Shown here piece after piece: positions 1 through 9,370 of a stretch of 64,000 nt of DNA (within the stretch, counting starts at the first letter, position 1; each line of letters begins with the position of its first letter). Position numbers and translations under genes: made by a program. A model generated the notes under the pieces. The model had not been told where the DNA came from, did not search any database, and saw only the letters and a program-made list of their open reading frames with translations. Source of the stretch: an uncultured bacterium. Its GTDB lineage: Bacteria; Cyanobacteriota; Vampirovibrionia; Gastranaerophilales; Gastranaerophilaceae. Location: positions 62,001 to 126,000 of the forward strand of contig CATLLN010000003.1 in the NCBI GenBank assembly GCA_950022695.1, written 5' to 3'.

Positions 1-2801
1 GCCTGTTTTGTACTTAACCCGATTAACATAACAAGTCCGATTTGAGAATAAATATCAAGTGAATACCCTGATACATATTGAAAAATTAATGCTCCAACGA
101 TAGCAACAGGAGTAACTAATAGTACACTGATTGGTAAAAACCAGCTTTCATATAAGCCAACAAGAAATAAGAAAATAAATACAAGCGACATAATAAGAAT
201 TGGTACAATTTGCCCGCTTGATTCTTTTTCCTGCAAAGATGAACCGGACCAAGCAAACCCCATGTCAGGAGGTAAAACTTTATTTGATATTTCTTCCATC
301 ATATCCATTGCCTTACCTGAACTTACGCCAGGACGCGCGCTTCCGTTAATAGTAATTGCCGGATACATATTAAATCTTGTTCTACTATATGGTCCTACAA
401 TATTTTTTGTTTTTATTACAGAAATAAGCGGAACCATTTTGCCGGTATTATTTTTCACATAAATTTTACTTAAATCAGAAAGTTTAGCCCTAAATTGTGA
501 ATCTGCCTGCAAATATACACGATAAACCCTGCCGTACTTATTAAAATCATTAACATATGATTTTGCAAAATAAGCAGCAATTGCATTATAAATTTCAGTA
601 ACAGGAACTCCCTGTGCCATTGCTTTATCAACATCAACATCTATAAGCAATTGTGGTAAATTAGCACTATATGATGTATAAATCATCGCAAAATCAGGAT
701 TTTGCATAGCTTCAGCAATAAGTTTTTGAGCTTGTTTATAAACCTCACCCGCATCTCTATCACCTTTATCTAAAAGCTGATATTCAAATCCGCCAAACAT
801 ACCAAGCCCTGAAATAGCAGGTGGTGAAAACGTCGCAACGGTTGCTGAAGGATAATGCAAAAATTGCTTATTTATATTTTGAAGAATACCGTTAAGAGAT
901 TCTTCTTTTTTCTTACGTTTTGACCAAGGTAAAAAATCTGACACAATAAATGCTGTATTTTCACCATTCATACCAACAAGTGATATAACATCTTTTACCC
1001 CCGGAACTTTAATAAGTTTATTTTCTACATCCATAGCTACTTCATCTGTACGTGATGCGGATGAACCGTCAGGTAACTGAACTTGAGTATAAACAGCACC
1101 TCTATCTTCTACGGGTAAAAATCCATGAGGAATAATCATAAACATTCCAAGCGTAAATAGTATAATAATACCTAAAACCCCAAATGTCAGAGCACTTGAA
1201 TTTATAAATGATTTTGTATATTCAAGGTATTTATCTCTAATATTATTGAACCAATCATCAAACTTTTGAATAAATTTAAAATCAGCTTTTTCTTCTCCCT
1301 GTTTAAGTATTATTGAACATAATGCGGGAGCAAGAGTTAGTGCAACAAGTGTTGAAAGTCCGATTGAGGAAGCAATACAAAGTGCAAATTGTCTAAACAT
1401 CTGTCCTGTGATGCCGCCCATAAATGATACAGGTACAAATACTGCCATTAAAACAAGTGAAGTTGCCAAAACCGCTCCAAATACTTCTTTCATTGTAATT
1501 TCAGTGGCTTCTTTCGGAGATTTTCCTTCTTGTATATGCCTTTGCGTATTTTCCAGAACAACAATTGCATCATCAACAACAAGTCCAACCGCTAATACAA
1601 GCCCGAAAAGGATAAGCAAATTTATTGAAAATCCGAAAAACTTCATAAATATAAAAACACCGATAAGTGAGACAGGAATCGCCGCAAACGGAATAAAGGC
1701 AGCTCTTGCTGTACCTAAAAACAAATACGTTACAATAGAAACTAATAAGACTGCTAAAATAACTGCATCCACAACTTCATGAATTGACTCACGTACAAAT
1801 TCAGTTTCATCGTGCTGAATTTTATATTCTATATCTTTTGGAAAAGTTTTACTTAATTCTTCCATTTTATTTCTAATTTTATTTGATAAATCAATAGCAT
1901 TTGCTTCCGGAAGCTGGCTAACCGGAATAATTGCAGCATTTTGCCCACTGATTCTTGAAAAGTTAGAATAACTTTCTGCACCAAGTTCAACTCTTGCAAC
2001 ATCTTTTAATCTTACTTGTGCGGCATTTGGTAAAGATTTAATAATAATATCTTCAAATTCAGAAGCATCCTTTAACCTACCTTTTGTTCTCATTGTAAGT
2101 TTTATTAACTGCTTATCCTTCATTGGTTCTACACCCAAATCACCGGCAGGAGATTGAATATTTTGAGATTGAATTGCATTTGTTATATCTGTTGTGGAAA
2201 GACCATAACTTGCCATTTTATCTGCATCAAGCCATATTCTCATTGAATAACTTGAAGAACCAAAAACACTAACAGATCCAACACCTTTTATACGAGCAAG
2301 TTCATCTTTTATAAAAATATCTGCATAATTTGAAATAAACAGATTATTATATGAATTATGAGGAGAAGTAATCGAAATCATTAGAAGTCCGGGACCACCA
2401 GTTGATTTTTTTACTGACAAACCATAACGTCTTACTTCTTCAGGCAAACGAGGGGTTACAAGTTGAAGTTGATTTTGAACATTAATTACTGCCATATCAG
2501 GATCTGAACCTACTTCAAAATACAATGTAAGCTTATATGTACCATTTTGTGAAGTTGATGTCATATAAATCATATCTTCAACACCGTTTAATTGCGCTTC
2601 AACAGGTGCAGCTATAGTTGACTCGATTACATCTGAACTGGCACCAGCATAAGTTGCACTTACAACAACCTGCGGCGGTGTAATTGAAGGGTATTCTTCT
2701 AAAGGAAGAGTTTTTAACATTAGTATTCCTGCGAGTAATATTGCAAGTGAAATTACAATCGCAAGTTTTGGTCGTTTAATAAATAAATTACCATCAGACA
2801 T
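1..2801 (-). CDS. RND multidrug efflux permease, AcrB/HAE1 family (3' end beyond window)
   Basis: Inner-membrane pump of a tripartite proton-driven efflux system. The start ATG is at 2801 with an AAGGA ribosome site 11 bases upstream. About 933 codons are in the window, and a full AcrB is about 1040 residues, so only the C-terminal end is missing. The N-terminus opens with a transmembrane helix and then LPLEEYPSITPP, the usual start of the porter domain. The proton-relay pair is present in GLVVDDAIVVLEN (reverse complement of about 1550-1600), followed by the PVSFMGGITGQ region. The last visible residues, QIGLVMLIGLSTK, match AcrB near residue 930. It follows the adaptor gene by 27 bases. No TolC-type outer-membrane gene is in the window. 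Substrates cannot be read from sequence. Confidence 0.93.
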   Translation of the reverse strand, partial: MSDGNLFIKRPKLAIVISLAILLAGILMLKTLPLEEYPSITPPQVVVSATYAGASSDVIESTIAAPVEAQLNGVEDMIYMTSTSQNGTYKLTLYFEVGSDPDMAVINVQNQLQLVTPRLPEEVRRYGLSVKKSTGGPGLLMISITSPHNSYNNLFISNYADIFIKDELARIKGVGSVSVFGSSSYSMRIWLDADKMASYGLSTTDITNAIQSQNIQSPAGDLGVEPMKDKQLIKLTMRTKGRLKDASEFEDIIIKSLPNAAQVRLKDVARVELGAESYSNFSRISGQNAAIIPVSQLPEANAIDLSNKIRNKMEELSKTFPKDIEYKIQHDETEFVRESIHEVVDAVILAVLLVSIVTYLFLGTARAAFIPFAAIPVSLIGVFIFMKFFGFSINLLILFGLVLAVGLVVDDAIVVLENTQRHIQEGKSPKEATEITMKEVFGAVLATSLVLMAVFVPVSFMGGITGQMFRQFALCIASSIGLSTLVALTLAPALCSIILKQGEEKADFKFIQKFDDWFNNIRDKYLEYTKSFINSSALTFGVLGIIILFTLGMFMIIPHGFLPVEDRGAVYTQVQLPDGSSASRTDEVAMDVENKLIKVPGVKDVISLVGMNGENTAFIVSDFLPWSKRKKKEESLNGILQNINKQFLHYPSATVATFSPPAISGLGMFGGFEYQLLDKGDRDAGEVYKQAQKLIAEAMQNPDFAMIYTSYSANLPQLLIDVDVDKAMAQGVPVTEIYNAIAAYFAKSYVNDFNKYGRVYRVYLQADSQFRAKLSDLSKIYVKNNTGKMVPLISVIKTKNIVGPYSRTRFNMYPAITINGSARPGVSSGKAMDMMEEISNKVLPPDMGFAWSGSSLQEKESSGQIVPILIMSLVFIFLFLVGLYESWFLPISVLLVTPVAIVGALIFQYVSGYSLDIYSQIGLVMLIGLSTKQ

Positions 2802-2828
2802 TGCTATTTATATCCTTATTATTTGTGA

Positions 2829-4001
2829 TTATTTTTTATTTTTGGTTTCAGTAGGGGCAGAATTAAGTTTTACCATTTCTTCTTTAGAGACAATTTTTAC
2901 AGGAACTCCGGGGGTCACTTTCAATATACCGTCAACAATTACTTTATCTCCGGCTTTTACACCGCTTCTAACAATCCAATTATCGCCGGATTGTCCTTGA
3001 ACTTTTATATATGTAAGCTTTGGAAGCCCTTCATTATCAATTATATATACATACTTACCTTCTTGATTTTCCTGAACTGCTACAACGGGCACAACAGGAA
3101 CTCTAACAGGATGGTTAGCATAAAGTTTAACATTTACAAATTCGCCGTGCAAAAGCTTATTATCAGGATTTTGGAATGTTGCTCTCATTGTCACAGTACC
3201 TGTAGACTGATCAACTTTATTATCTAAAAAGTCCTGAACACCTTCATAGTTGTACTCTACACCATTTTGAAAAAATAATTCTACGCGGCGTTTTTCATCA
3301 GCTTTTTTATCAATAGATGACAGAGCAGCATAATCTTCAGATGACAAAGGAAAAGTTACATAAATCGGGTTTGTACTATTAATTGTTGTTAGAGAACCTG
3401 AAGAAGGAGTTACGTAGTTACCAACAGTTACATCAATAATACCAATTCTGCCATTAACCGGTGCTTTTACCTGAGTGTAACTTAAATTTCTGTTTGTATC
3501 TTCAAAATTAGATTGGGCTGCATTTAATTGAGCTTGAAGAGCATCTCTGTTTGCCAGAATTTCATCATATCTTGATTTTGCAATATAGTCTTGTTTAACA
3601 AGTTCATCAGCTCTTGCTAACTGCTTATTTGCATAAGCAAGTTGAGCTTTGATATTTTGAATATTTGCACCTGCAACACTGGATGCATTTTGATATTCAA
3701 CCGGTTCAATAAGAAACAAAGTATCACCGGCTTTAACATAATCACCTTCTTTAAAGAAACTTTTTTGAAGATAACCTGAAATTCTTGCCATAATACTTAC
3801 TTGATATTTTGAAACGACACGTCCTGGTGCTTCAAAATTTTGGATAACATTTTCATCTTTGATTGTTTCAACCACAACAGCAGGAGCCGGGCGTTTTTTT
3901 ACAACCTGCATCTTCATATATGTACCGAATATAGAATACAGATACCTGCCAATTATAGCAAGCAAGACAATTATAACAATTATAAATATCTTTTTTTTCA
4001 T
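2829..4001 (-). CDS. RND efflux periplasmic adaptor (membrane fusion protein, AcrA/MexA type)
   Basis: Periplasmic adaptor that would couple the RND pump downstream to an outer-membrane channel. The 390-residue protein has one N-terminal hydrophobic segment (about residues 4-25) that looks like a membrane anchor or signal; no lipobox cysteine is evident. A barrel-sandwich/lipoyl half-motif (ISGYLQKSFFKEGDYVKAGD) is near residues 75-95, then a helical hairpin (about 110-170), the second half-motif (VKAPVNGRIGIIDVTVGNYV) near 180, and beta-barrel and membrane-proximal domains to the end. The end is lysine-rich. It lies 14 bases after rdgB and 27 before the pump gene, so it is probably at the distal part of the long minus-strand operon. 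Confidence 0.93.
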   Translation of the reverse strand: MKKKIFIIVIIVLLAIIGRYLYSIFGTYMKMQVVKKRPAPAVVVETIKDENVIQNFEAPGRVVSKYQVSIMARISGYLQKSFFKEGDYVKAGDTLFLIEPVEYQNASSVAGANIQNIKAQLAYANKQLARADELVKQDYIAKSRYDEILANRDALQAQLNAAQSNFEDTNRNLSYTQVKAPVNGRIGIIDVTVGNYVTPSSGSLTTINSTNPIYVTFPLSSEDYAALSSIDKKADEKRRVELFFQNGVEYNYEGVQDFLDNKVDQSTGTVTMRATFQNPDNKLLHGEFVNVKLYANHPVRVPVVPVVAVQENQEGKYVYIIDNEGLPKLTYIKVQGQSGDNWIVRSGVKAGDKVIVDGILKVTPGVPVKIVSKEEMVKLNSAPTETKNKK

Positions 4002-4015
4002 TAAACTCTTTCTAA

Positions 4016-4603
4016 TTACATTAACTCTGACCGGACATAAGAGATAATTTTTTCTAAAGCTTTACTGCGATGTGAAATTTTATTTTTCAAGTCTTCGCTC
4101 ATATCAGCCATAGTTACACCATATCCATCAACTACAAATATCGGATCATAGCCAAAACCATTGATTCCTGACTGTGACTTTGCGATTTCACCATAACATT
4201 CACCAATTTCTTTATCGAGAACATTACCGTTTTCATCAACTAAAGTCATAGCACAAACAAATTTTGCCTTTCTATTAGACGCGTGGGTAAGATTTGTTAA
4301 AAGTTTACCAATTCTTTCTTCAGCAGTAGGAGCATACCTTGCAGAATGAATTCCTGGAGCTCCGTCTAAAGCCTCTACACATAACCCTGAATCATCCGCT
4401 AATGAAATATTTTTAGATAAAATTGCAGCTTCTTTTGCTTTTATGTATGAATTTTCTTCAAAAGTTATTCCTGTTTCATCAGGATCAAAATTATCAGACG
4501 GAAGAATGAATTCAATTCCCGAACCTTTTGAAATCTCATTAATCTCCTGTAATTTATGCGGATTTCCTGTTGCAAATACAATTTTTATTGTTTTATTTTC
4601 CAT
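4016..4603 (-). CDS. rdgB: XTP/dITP pyrophosphatase (RdgB/HAM1 family)
   Basis: Hydrolyses non-canonical purine nucleoside triphosphates (ITP, dITP, XTP) to monophosphates, cleaning the nucleotide pool. The start was set at 4603 (MENKTIKIVFATGNPHK), giving 195 residues, the family's usual size. A longer open frame up to 4744 exists, but it runs back through uppS and has no family similarity. Diagnostic motifs are FATGNPHKLQEI at the N-terminus, LADDSGLCVEALDGAPGIHSARY in the middle and GFGYDPIF followed by SHRSKAL near the end. The start overlaps the end of uppS by 11 bases, which indicates translational coupling. Confidence 0.95.
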   Translation of the reverse strand: MENKTIKIVFATGNPHKLQEINEISKGSGIEFILPSDNFDPDETGITFEENSYIKAKEAAILSKNISLADDSGLCVEALDGAPGIHSARYAPTAEERIGKLLTNLTHASNRKAKFVCAMTLVDENGNVLDKEIGECYGEIAKSQSGINGFGYDPIFVVDGYGVTMADMSEDLKNKISHRSKALEKIISYVRSELM

Positions 4604-5306
4604 AGCGTCTTTGCCTTTTTCCAAACTCTTGTATACACTCGGCAAGAAGATTTTTGTCAAATTCCGGCCAAAATTCGTTGCGGATAATAATTTCAGAATA
4701 TGCAATCTGCCATAAAAGATAATTTGAAATTCTCTGTTCTCCACCTGTTCGAACTAAAATATCCGGATCCGGTACATTTGAAGTGTATAAATTATCAGAA
4801 ATAATCTTTTCAGTGATATCATTTACATTAACACCAGAGGAGACAACCTTTTTAACTGCATTTACAATTTCATCACGAGAGCCGTAATTTAGTGCAATTT
4901 GTAAAATCACTCCTGTATTATTTTTTGTAGTTTCAACGGCATTAGCAAGAATTTTTTGTAACCCGTCTGACAATTTTGTTAAATCCCCGATAAAATGAAT
5001 TTGAACATTTTCTTTATGCATTTCATCAAGCTCGTTTGTCAAAGTTACAGCAACAAGATTCATCAAAAAGTCGACTTCTTCTTTTTTACGATTCCAGTTT
5101 TCAGTTGAAAAAGCATAAACAGTAAGATATTTTACTCCAAAATCATTACAGGCACGAAGAGTCGTCTTTAAAGCTTCAACGCCCTTTTTGTGCCCAAGAG
5201 CTGATGGTAAATTCTTTTCTTTTGCCCAGCGCCTGTTACCGTCCATTATGATAGCAATATGCTTTAAATCAGTATCTTTTATTATATTTTTAATTTCAGT
5301 TTCCAT
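4593..5306 (-). CDS. uppS: Isoprenyl transferase / undecaprenyl diphosphate synthase
   Basis: Cytosolic cis-prenyltransferase making the C55 lipid carrier for peptidoglycan and surface glycans from farnesyl diphosphate and isopentenyl diphosphate. The 237-residue length is normal. The catalytic signature HIAIIMDGNRRWAKE is near residue 16, followed by GHKKG, YAFSTENW, and near the C-terminus PDILVRTGGEQRISNYLLWQ with the two isopentenyl-diphosphate-binding arginines. It sits 3 bases after ilvD and overlaps rdgB. Placement in a run with murE and a class B PBP fits a wall-synthesis operon. Confidence 0.96.
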   Translation of the reverse strand: METEIKNIIKDTDLKHIAIIMDGNRRWAKEKNLPSALGHKKGVEALKTTLRACNDFGVKYLTVYAFSTENWNRKKEEVDFLMNLVAVTLTNELDEMHKENVQIHFIGDLTKLSDGLQKILANAVETTKNNTGVILQIALNYGSRDEIVNAVKKVVSSGVNVNDITEKIISDNLYTSNVPDPDILVRTGGEQRISNYLLWQIAYSEIIIRNEFWPEFDKNLLAECIQEFGKRQRRYGK

Positions 5307-5309
5307 AAT

Positions 5310-6968
5310 TTACTCCACAATAGCCCCGTGCGAAGCATCTTGAACATTTTTTGCATACTTTGCAAGGTAACCTGACTTACATTTCAGTTCAAACGGCATT
5401 AATTCTTTACGGCGCAGTTCAAGTTCGTCATCTGAAACAAGAAGATTAATTTGTCTTGTATTTATATCAATTTTTATTTTATCACCATCTTTTATAAGTG
5501 CTATAGTTCCACCGTTTGCAGCTTCAGGGCAAACATGACCGATACAAACCCCGCGTGTACCGCCCGAGAATCTTCCATCTGTTATAAGCGCACAGGATGT
5601 TCCAAGTCCTTTACCGACAAGAAGTGAAGTTGGCGCAAGCATTTCGCGCATCCCCGGTCCGCCTTTTGGACCTTCATAACGGATGATTACAATATCGCCG
5701 GCTTTTATTTTATCATCTTCCAAAGCCTTCATCGCATCTTCTTCAGAATCAAAACACTTTGCAATCCCTTCAAATTCGTAACAAGATTCATCAATACCTG
5801 AAATTTTAGTTACACAGCCGTCAGGTGCAAGATTTCCATATAAAATACCAAGCCCGGGCTTTGTAGTAAACGGTTCATTATAAAGATGAATTAAATTAGT
5901 ATCAACATAAGTCTCATTTGCAATTTGTGAGATATTTAAACCGCTTGTTGTAAGCTTATCTTTAATCCCAACATTTGCATCAATTAAAGTTTTTAATAAT
6001 GCCGGAACTCCGCCTGCTTTATGGAAATCACTCATTGTAGGAACTGCTGCAGGATCAAGTTTTACTACCTGATGAATTTTATGACTTAATTCTTCAAAAT
6101 CCTTCAAAGTAACATCAATTCCACCTGCACTTGCAAGAGCTAAGATATGCAGAAATGAATTTGTCGAACCGCCCATTGCTAAATCACAAATTATAGCATT
6201 TCTCAGAGTATTTTTATCTATTATATCTTGCGGGCAGATATTATTTTTGACTAAATCAATAATTTGCATACCTGATTCAAATGCTATTCTGCGTTTTTTA
6301 GAAGAAACAGCAGAAGCTGTCGCACAATATGGTAAACTCATCCCCATACATTCGGCAAGACAAGCCATAGTATTTGCAGTATACATTCCCTGACAAGACC
6401 CTGCAGTAGGACAAGATTCTTCTTCCAGCTCCAGAAGTCTTTTTTCATCAATTTCACCGCTTCTGAATCTTCCGACAGCTTCAAAAGAACCTTTTATCAT
6501 CGTAAGTTTTTCACATCTGCTTTCACCATCAAGCATTGGACCGGCAGTTACAATAATTGTAGGAATATTTATTCTAAGAGCAGCTATAAGCATACCCGGA
6601 GTAATTTTATCGCAATTTGATAATAATACAAGCCCGTCTAATTGATGAGCCTCAGCAACGGTTTCGACACAGTCTGCAATTAAATCTCTAGATGGCAGAG
6701 AATATCTCATTCCGCAATGCCCCATAGAAATTCCGTCACACACGGCAGGAATACCAAAAATAAAAGCTTGACCACCTGCTGAATGTATTCCTTTTTCAAT
6801 TTGACGCTCTAAATCCCGCATTCCAATATGTCCGGGAACTAAATCTGAAAAAGAGCTTGCAATCCCTATAAAAGGCACTTTCATATTCTTTTTGCTGACA
6901 CCTGTTGCCATCAAAAGCCCTCTATGAGGAGTACGTGCAATTCCGTTTTTTATATTATCACTTCGCAT
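5310..6968 (-). CDS. ilvD: Dihydroxy-acid dehydratase
   Basis: Iron-sulfur dehydratase of valine, leucine and isoleucine synthesis, converting 2,3-dihydroxy-3-methylbutanoate (and the isoleucine homologue) to the 2-keto acid. It is 552-554 residues, the usual length. Cluster and active-site motifs are present: [41 protein letters not shown], and in the C-terminal domain [13 protein letters not shown] and [12 protein letters not shown] prefer ATG 6968 (MRSDNIKNG) over ATG 6974 because an AAAGG site lies 9 bases before the former but only 3 before the latter. It overlaps the end of the nagA-like gene. No other branched-chain pathway gene is in the window, and no leader attenuator is visible. 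Confidence 0.96.
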   Translation of the reverse strand: MRSDNIKNGIARTPHRGLLMATGVSKKNMKVPFIGIASSFSDLVPGHIGMRDLERQIEKGIHSAGGQAFIFGIPAVCDGISMGHCGMRYSLPSRDLIADCVETVAEAHQLDGLVLLSNCDKITPGMLIAALRINIPTIIVTAGPMLDGESRCEKLTMIKGSFEAVGRFRSGEIDEKRLLELEEESCPTAGSCQGMYTANTMACLAECMGMSLPYCATASAVSSKKRRIAFESGMQIIDLVKNNICPQDIIDKNTLRNAIICDLAMGGSTNSFLHILALASAGGIDVTLKDFEELSHKIHQVVKLDPAAVPTMSDFHKAGGVPALLKTLIDANVGIKDKLTTSGLNISQIANETYVDTNLIHLYNEPFTTKPGLGILYGNLAPDGCVTKISGIDESCYEFEGIAKCFDSEEDAMKALEDDKIKAGDIVIIRYEGPKGGPGMREMLAPTSLLVGKGLGTSCALITDGRFSGGTRGVCIGHVCPEAANGGTIALIKDGDKIKIDINTRQINLLVSDDELELRRKELMPFELKCKSGYLAKYAKNVQDASHGAIVE

Positions 6969-7872
6969 TAGCATATACCTTTATAATATTAAAATCTTCA
7001 TCCCATTCTATTTCGCCATATGGCGTAAGTCCGTGATAAGCATATGAATTAGAAACATACTGCCTGTTAAACAATTCCTTTTTACCCATAATTTTTACAA
7101 TGTCGGGTAAAAGTTTTGTACTTCCTGCCAGTGTACCTTGTGCTGAGGTTGCTTTTTCTCCGTCAAAATAGATTTTAGAGCCTGCAAAATCAAACTCTTT
7201 AACATTACTATGAGTACAAGGCAAACAATCAGAAATAAGCAATATCTGTGTCATTTGTTTTGTTTTAAAAACCAATCTCAAAGCATCGTCAGATACATGA
7301 ACATCATCTGCTATAACTTCAGTAAATATATTATCTTGAATAAGCGCGCTTAATGCAGTAGATTCACCGCGATGAGTAACCCCGCTCATAGCATTAAACA
7401 TATGCGTTACTCCGTCACAACCAGATAAATCCCCGCCGGTACAATGTCCTGCCTGCACTTTTATTCCTTTTGAATGTAAATATGATAAAAGTTCTTTGTC
7501 AGCTAATTCAGGTGCAAGTGTGACTATTTTTATAAAATCATCTTCAAGCAATTTATAATTTTCAACAGTTGGCGACATGAAATATTTTTCATCATGAATC
7601 CCTTTTTTCTCAGGATTAAGAAAAATACCTTCCAAATGAACACCACAAATTCTTGCCATATCAGAAGTTTGCCTATTTGCAGCATTTTTTATAACCTGGA
7701 TCTGGCGCTTAATATTTTCCACTGAATCAGTAACAAGTGTCGGAAAAATATATCCAATACCTTCATTTAAAATCTTATTAGACAATTCAAGCACATCATC
7801 AACCGTTGCAGTATTAAAATCAATACCGTAACATCCGTGAAAATGCTGTTCTATAAAAAGTGGTGTTTTCAT
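6958..7872 (-). CDS. nagA: N-acetylglucosamine-6-phosphate deacetylase-like amidohydrolase, short form
   Basis: Predicted metal-dependent deacetylase turning N-acetylglucosamine 6-phosphate into glucosamine 6-phosphate in amino-sugar or wall recycling. Conserved residues visible are the HFHG motif at 10-13, E81 in GVHLEGIF, H143 in AGHCTGG, H157 in THMFNAM, H192 in ADDVHV and D215 in ISDCLP. They line up with the metal and catalytic residues of NagA. The protein is only 304 residues against about 380: it begins directly at the first barrel strand and lacks the N-terminal beta domain. It lies 4 bases after murE and overlaps ilvD. Family assignment is good; exact substrate is inferred. Confidence 0.8.
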   Translation of the reverse strand: MKTPLFIEQHFHGCYGIDFNTATVDDVLELSNKILNEGIGYIFPTLVTDSVENIKRQIQVIKNAANRQTSDMARICGVHLEGIFLNPEKKGIHDEKYFMSPTVENYKLLEDDFIKIVTLAPELADKELLSYLHSKGIKVQAGHCTGGDLSGCDGVTHMFNAMSGVTHRGESTALSALIQDNIFTEVIADDVHVSDDALRLVFKTKQMTQILLISDCLPCTHSNVKEFDFAGSKIYFDGEKATSAQGTLAGSTKLLPDIVKIMGKKELFNRQYVSNSYAYHGLTPYGEIEWDEDFNIIKVYANAK

Positions 7873-7876
7873 TTTT

Positions 7877-9352
7877 CTATATCACACTTCCTGCAAAAAC
7901 TTTTCTTGCCTGCTCTCTATCGTCAAAATGAATTGTTTTATCTTTCAGAATCTGATAATCTTCGTGTCCTTTACCTGCAATAACAACAACATCATTGTTA
8001 TCAGAAATAGTTTTTAAAAGAGCAATAGCTTCGCCTCTATCAGGTTCAACTGTAACAATTTCAGGATTTACGGACTGCAAACCTGCAATAATATCTGTAA
8101 TAATTTGCTGTGGATCTTCTGAGCGCGGATTATCGCTTGTTATTACAATTTTATCAGAAAGTTTTTGTGCTATAGCACCCATTTTTGGACGTTTTGTAGC
8201 ATCTCTGTCCCCACCGCAGCCAAATAGACAGATAAGTTTACCATCTGCCGGTGTAATTTCTCTTGCGGATTTTAAAACATTTTCCAACCCGTCAGGAGTA
8301 TGAGCGTAATCAACTATTACAAGCGGTTTTTTATTAACAACTTCAAATCTTCCCGCAACACCATGAACATTTTGAAGCGCTTTTAGAGCAACTTTAATAT
8401 CAATATTAAGAGCAAGTGCAGCAGTTAATGCCGCAAGTACGTTATAAACACTGAACATTCCGTTCATATGCAGATTTACGCTGTATTCTTCTCCGTTTAC
8501 ACAAAGCTTAAATTCAGCCCCGTTTAGTGAAAAATGAATATCACGTGCCATAATATCAGCATTATTTTTCACACCATAAGTATATTTTCTTACCCCCTCA
8601 GGAACACAAGCCAAAAACTTAGTGCCGTACTCATCATCGCTATTGATAACAGCAAAATCGTTTTCTTCTAAACGGCTGAATAATAATGCTTTTGCCTCAA
8701 AATAATTATCCATTGTAATATGGTAATCCAAATGATCTTGAGTAAGATTAGTAAGTACAGCTCCATTAAAGCGACATCCGCCTACACGATTCTGTTCAAG
8801 TGCATGTGAGCTCACTTCCATTACAACATTATCGATTTTTTCTACATCTTTAATCATACGCAAAGTTGCCTGAAGTTCAGGTGCTTGCGGTGTTGTATGT
8901 TTTGCATCACGATATTCACCGTTTGAGGATAATTTATATCCTAAAGTACCGATAAGTGCACATTTTTCGTTATTTTCTTCAAAAATCTTTTGTATTAGGT
9001 GAGTAACTGTTGTTTTACCATTAGTTCCGGTAATACCTATTAAATTAATACCTTTAGAAGGACTTGAATAAAACCTATCAGCGATATCTGCAATTTTGTG
9101 TCTTGTAGAATCTACCTGAACCTGCGGAACTTTAACACCTTCAACTTTATGTTCTACAAGCAGAGCAGCTGCACCGTTTTCGATTGCCATTTGGGCATAC
9201 TCGTGCCCATCTGCATGTTCACCTGTTAAACAAATAAAAATATCACCGTTTTTAGTTGTTTTTGAATTATATGATATGCCGGAAATTTCAACATTTTTAA
9301 AGTTAATCAGGTCTTCGTATTTTAAATATTCAATTAATTCATCTAATTTCAT
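7877..9352 (-). CDS. murE: UDP-N-acetylmuramoyl-tripeptide synthetase, meso-diaminopimelate-adding
   Basis: Cytosolic Mur ligase that adds the third stem-peptide residue to UDP-MurNAc-L-Ala-D-Glu using ATP. It is 491 residues, normal for MurE. The P-loop GTNGKTT is at 109-115, the central motif EVSSHALEQNRVGG near 179, and the C-terminal domain carries VDYAHTPDGLENVL near 347. D407-N-P-R410 matches the DNPR signature that marks meso-diaminopimelate specificity (lysine-type enzymes differ here), so the wall is predicted to be DAP type. It follows the PBP gene by 18 bases and precedes the nagA-like gene by 4. Confidence 0.97.
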   Translation of the reverse strand: MKLDELIEYLKYEDLINFKNVEISGISYNSKTTKNGDIFICLTGEHADGHEYAQMAIENGAAALLVEHKVEGVKVPQVQVDSTRHKIADIADRFYSSPSKGINLIGITGTNGKTTVTHLIQKIFEENNEKCALIGTLGYKLSSNGEYRDAKHTTPQAPELQATLRMIKDVEKIDNVVMEVSSHALEQNRVGGCRFNGAVLTNLTQDHLDYHITMDNYFEAKALLFSRLEENDFAVINSDDEYGTKFLACVPEGVRKYTYGVKNNADIMARDIHFSLNGAEFKLCVNGEEYSVNLHMNGMFSVYNVLAALTAALALNIDIKVALKALQNVHGVAGRFEVVNKKPLVIVDYAHTPDGLENVLKSAREITPADGKLICLFGCGGDRDATKRPKMGAIAQKLSDKIVITSDNPRSEDPQQIITDIIAGLQSVNPEIVTVEPDRGEAIALLKTISDNNDVVVIAGKGHEDYQILKDKTIHFDDREQARKVFAGSVI

Positions 9353-9370
9353 AATATATTATCTCCTGTA

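Noticed and set aside
1408-1782. A 124-codon plus-strand frame inside the RND pump gene
   Set aside because: It is antisense to the conserved membrane helices with the DD proton-relay motif and has the Thr/Ser/Ile-rich composition of a shadow frame.
4603-4744. An upstream extension of rdgB
   Set aside because: The extra 47 codons lie entirely within uppS and show no family similarity; the RdgB motif starts a few residues after the ATG at 4603.
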